Below, in pieces: positions 62,113 through 64,000 of a stretch of DNA of 64,000 nucleotides. This DNA is from a bacterium 1XD8-76 (lineage in GTDB: Bacteria; Bacillota; Clostridia; Lachnospirales; Lachnospiraceae). Position 1 is the stretch's first letter. Each line of letters opens with the position of its first letter. A model generated the notes under the pieces. It was not told the DNA's origin. It saw nothing but the letters and a program-made list of their open reading frames with translations, and did not search any database. The position numbers were made by a program, and so were the translations under genes. The DNA is taken from positions 1 through 64,000 of the forward strand of contig RAZE01000004.1 in assembly GCA_003611955.1 (NCBI GenBank). Reading direction: 5' to 3'.

Positions 62113-64000
62113 ATGAAAAAGAAAAAAGCAAGAGGAATTCTCGCCGTATTATTAATCGTCTGTATGCTTGGCGGCTGTGGTCTGACGGATCTGTTTGACA
62201 AAGATGCCGGGACAGACGAGTTTTTTGCGCCGGAGGAAGACACGGCGGAGGAAGAGACGGAAGAGTGGGAGGAAGAGACAACAGAAGAACGGACGGAGGA
62301 ATCCTTTTCCCGGGCGGAAAATAACAGACCGTCTCTGCTTGGCATGAATACAGAGGAGGATGAGGCGATTTCCCCCAATGTCTCGCCCTACACAGTGGAA
62401 GCGGATTTTAGCAACGTGGACAATTTCTGGCAGTTTTATATAGAGGATGAAATGGCACAGAAACTGGCGTCGAACGGGTTTGTGGTGGCAGAGAATGCCG
62501 GATATGAGTTTTTTGAAGTATATGAATGGAACCGGTATTCGCTGATCCCCAATTTTGTGACGGTGGATTCCATGATGCACACCTATCATCTGTATTTCAG
62601 TTATCTCATGAAAAACATCGAGAAGGATTATCTGGCGGATGCGCTCGGGGAACTCAGCTCCAGAATGGCGCGGGCCAGCGCGGAGCAGTATGAGACATTA
62701 AAAGGAACGGAATGGGAAACGGCGGCGGCGCGCAATGTGGCGTTTTTCACTGTCGGGGCAAAACTTTTGGAGGCGGATGTCTCCGGATATGATTATGTGG
62801 AAGACATGGTATCCCGGGAACTGGATGCGGTAAACAACGCCTCCGGTATTGCCGACTGTATGATCACCGGGAAACAGGAAGATTACAGCCAGTACATACC
62901 GAGAGGCTATTACGAGGGGGATGCGCAGCTGGAGCAGTATTTTAAGGCGATGATGTGGTATGGAAGAATCCACTTTTCTCAGGAGGAGGAGGATCTGGAC
63001 CGGAGCGCGCTGTTAATTTCCCTGGCACTGACGCAGGATGAGCAAAATTATGAATTGTGGGAGAGTATTTACGCGGTGACTTCTTTCTTCGCCGGCGCAA
63101 GTGATGATTCGGGCGTCTGCGAGTATGTTCCCGTGATAGCGGAAGCTTATGGCGGAAGCGTTTCTGTCAGCAGTCTGGCGGGAAACGAGGAGGCTTTTGA
63201 TGCGTTTCGCGCGAAGACGGCTAAACTTGCGCCGCCTCAGATCAATTCGATTCCGATATGGGATGGGGAGAGCAATGTGATACCGGGTTTCCGCTTTATG
63301 GGCCAGCGCTTTACGATCGATGCGGCCATCATGCAGAAACTGATCTATCAGGAAGTAAAAGAAGACGCATCCGGGAACAGGCGGATGCTTCCGGATGCTC
63401 TCGATGTACCGGCGGCGCTGGGCAGTGATACGGCGCTTGGGATATTGGCCCAACAGGGGGATACCGGGTATGAGAATTTCTCGGAGAATATGGAAAAACT
63501 GCGGGAAAATCTGTCCGGTTCCAATAAGACGCTGTGGAGTGGCAGTCTTTATGCAAACTGGCTCCATACGCTCAGACCTTTGCTCGACAAAAAGGGGGAG
63601 GGGTATCCGTTTTTTATGCAGAATGAGGAGTGGGCAAAGAAAGATTTGGAATGTTTTGCGGGCAGTTTTACAGAGTTGAAACATGATACAGTTCTCTACA
63701 CAAAGCAGGTCATGGCGGAGATGGGCGGCGGCATGGAAGAGGAACCGGACGACAGGGGTTATGTGGAACCGGAACCGCTTGTCTTTTCCAGATTTCACCG
63801 CCTGGCAGTTTTGACGGCGGAGGGGCTGAAAAAGTATAATATGCTGGATTCTGCGGATGAAGAAAATCTGTTGAGACTGGCGGAGATGGCGGAAAAACTT
63901 CAGACAATATCCAACAAGGAACTGAAAGATGAAGTTTTATCGGACGAAGAATATGAGTTTATCAAAAGCTATGGCGGAAATCTGGAACATTTCTGGGTGG
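62113..64000 (+). CDS. DUF3160 lipoprotein (3' end beyond the window)
   Basis: At least 629 codons, open to the window edge; AAAGGAGGAG lies six bases before the ATG. Lipobox MLGGCG (Cys about 21), an acidic Glu/Thr linker to about residue 75, then the DUF3160 domain: EFFEVYEWNRYSLIPNFVTV followed by DSMMHTYHLYFSYLMKNIEK, and later NVIPGFRFMGQRFTIDAAIM. The family is found in secreted or lipid-anchored proteins of Clostridia and archaea; function unknown. Probably exposed on the cell surface. Confidence 0.85.
   Translation, partial: MKKKKARGILAVLLIVCMLGGCGLTDLFDKDAGTDEFFAPEEDTAEEETEEWEEETTEERTEESFSRAENNRPSLLGMNTEEDEAISPNVSPYTVEADFSNVDNFWQFYIEDEMAQKLASNGFVVAENAGYEFFEVYEWNRYSLIPNFVTVDSMMHTYHLYFSYLMKNIEKDYLADALGELSSRMARASAEQYETLKGTEWETAAARNVAFFTVGAKLLEADVSGYDYVEDMVSRELDAVNNASGIADCMITGKQEDYSQYIPRGYYEGDAQLEQYFKAMMWYGRIHFSQEEEDLDRSALLISLALTQDEQNYELWESIYAVTSFFAGASDDSGVCEYVPVIAEAYGGSVSVSSLAGNEEAFDAFRAKTAKLAPPQINSIPIWDGESNVIPGFRFMGQRFTIDAAIMQKLIYQEVKEDASGNRRMLPDALDVPAALGSDTALGILAQQGDTGYENFSENMEKLRENLSGSNKTLWSGSLYANWLHTLRPLLDKKGEGYPFFMQNEEWAKKDLECFAGSFTELKHDTVLYTKQVMAEMGGGMEEEPDDRGYVEPEPLVFSRFHRLAVLTAEGLKKYNMLDSADEENLLRLAEMAEKLQTISNKELKDEVLSDEEYEFIKSYGGNLEHFWV

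Noticed and set aside
1-64000. tRNA, rRNA genes and CRISPR arrays
   Set aside because: I saw no recognisable rRNA, tRNA or regularly spaced repeat-spacer sequence on either strand; a dedicated search tool was not available.

Overview
The window is a chromosome segment of an anaerobic, spore-forming Firmicute of the class Clostridia, most likely a gut Lachnospiraceae. I infer this from the protein families (YqfC/YqfD sporulation genes next to phoH and ybeY, a T-box in front of pheST, DUF3160 and DUF6512 proteins, a GH112 phosphorylase), AGGAGG-type ribosome binding sites, and a Tn916/Tn1549-like conjugative element at the left edge. No rRNA, tRNA or CRISPR array was seen.

Region by region. 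(1) 1-5.4 kb is the tail of an integrative conjugative element: a TnpW-like start at the left edge, a TetR-regulated DUF4177/ABC exporter cassette with two small membrane proteins, then the Tn916 orf6 (KTR), orf7 (sigma) and orf8 homologues. No xis or int follows. In their place are a long hairpin, two 114-bp sister repeats with inverted ends, and a scrap that looks like the repetitive hinge of a RepA-type initiator. The element end therefore appears decayed. (2) 5.5-19.1 kb is a catabolic cluster on one strand: a CUT1 sugar ABC transporter, a uroporphyrinogen-decarboxylase-fold protein, two tandem creatinase-like M24 proteins with degraded metal sites, a GPH symporter, an AraC regulator, a beta-lactamase-fold hydrolase, an aldo/keto reductase and a GH112 galactoside phosphorylase. 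It probably imports and phosphorolyses a galactosyl disaccharide, with several steps unexplained. (3) 19.2-28.1 kb is mostly housekeeping: a PNPOx-like flavoprotein, a phenylalanine T-box with pheS-pheT, an acetyltransferase, a lipoprotein, an M18 aminopeptidase, queA, and one opposite-strand DUF6512 protein.

(4) 28.3-40.2 kb is one long cell-envelope operon: a secreted/membrane protein, ABC ATPase, ABC permease, a Gly-rich membrane protein, MoxR AAA+, DUF58, and a 1484-residue membrane protein carrying three von Willebrand A domains, each with an intact MIDAS motif. Overlapping genes suggest coordinated assembly of one membrane machine. (5) 40.2-51.5 kb is an accessory block: a secreted protein with a possible permuted papain-like His/Cys pair, a WG-repeat lipoprotein, and a family of lipoproteins sharing a C-terminal domain that ends in PTWYY in its two longest copies. 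One copy is intact and at least three are broken or chimeric; nth (endonuclease III) and a metallo-beta-lactamase-fold gene sit inside the block.

(6) 51.6-55.8 kb is the conserved yqfC-yqfD-phoH-(yqfF position)-ybeY cluster; here the yqfF-position protein has lost its HD catalytic residues. (7) 55.8-64 kb holds a flippase, a BofC-like protein, a HAD phosphatase, two different FAD-dependent oxidoreductases separated by a small unknown gene, and a DUF3160 lipoprotein cut by the window end.
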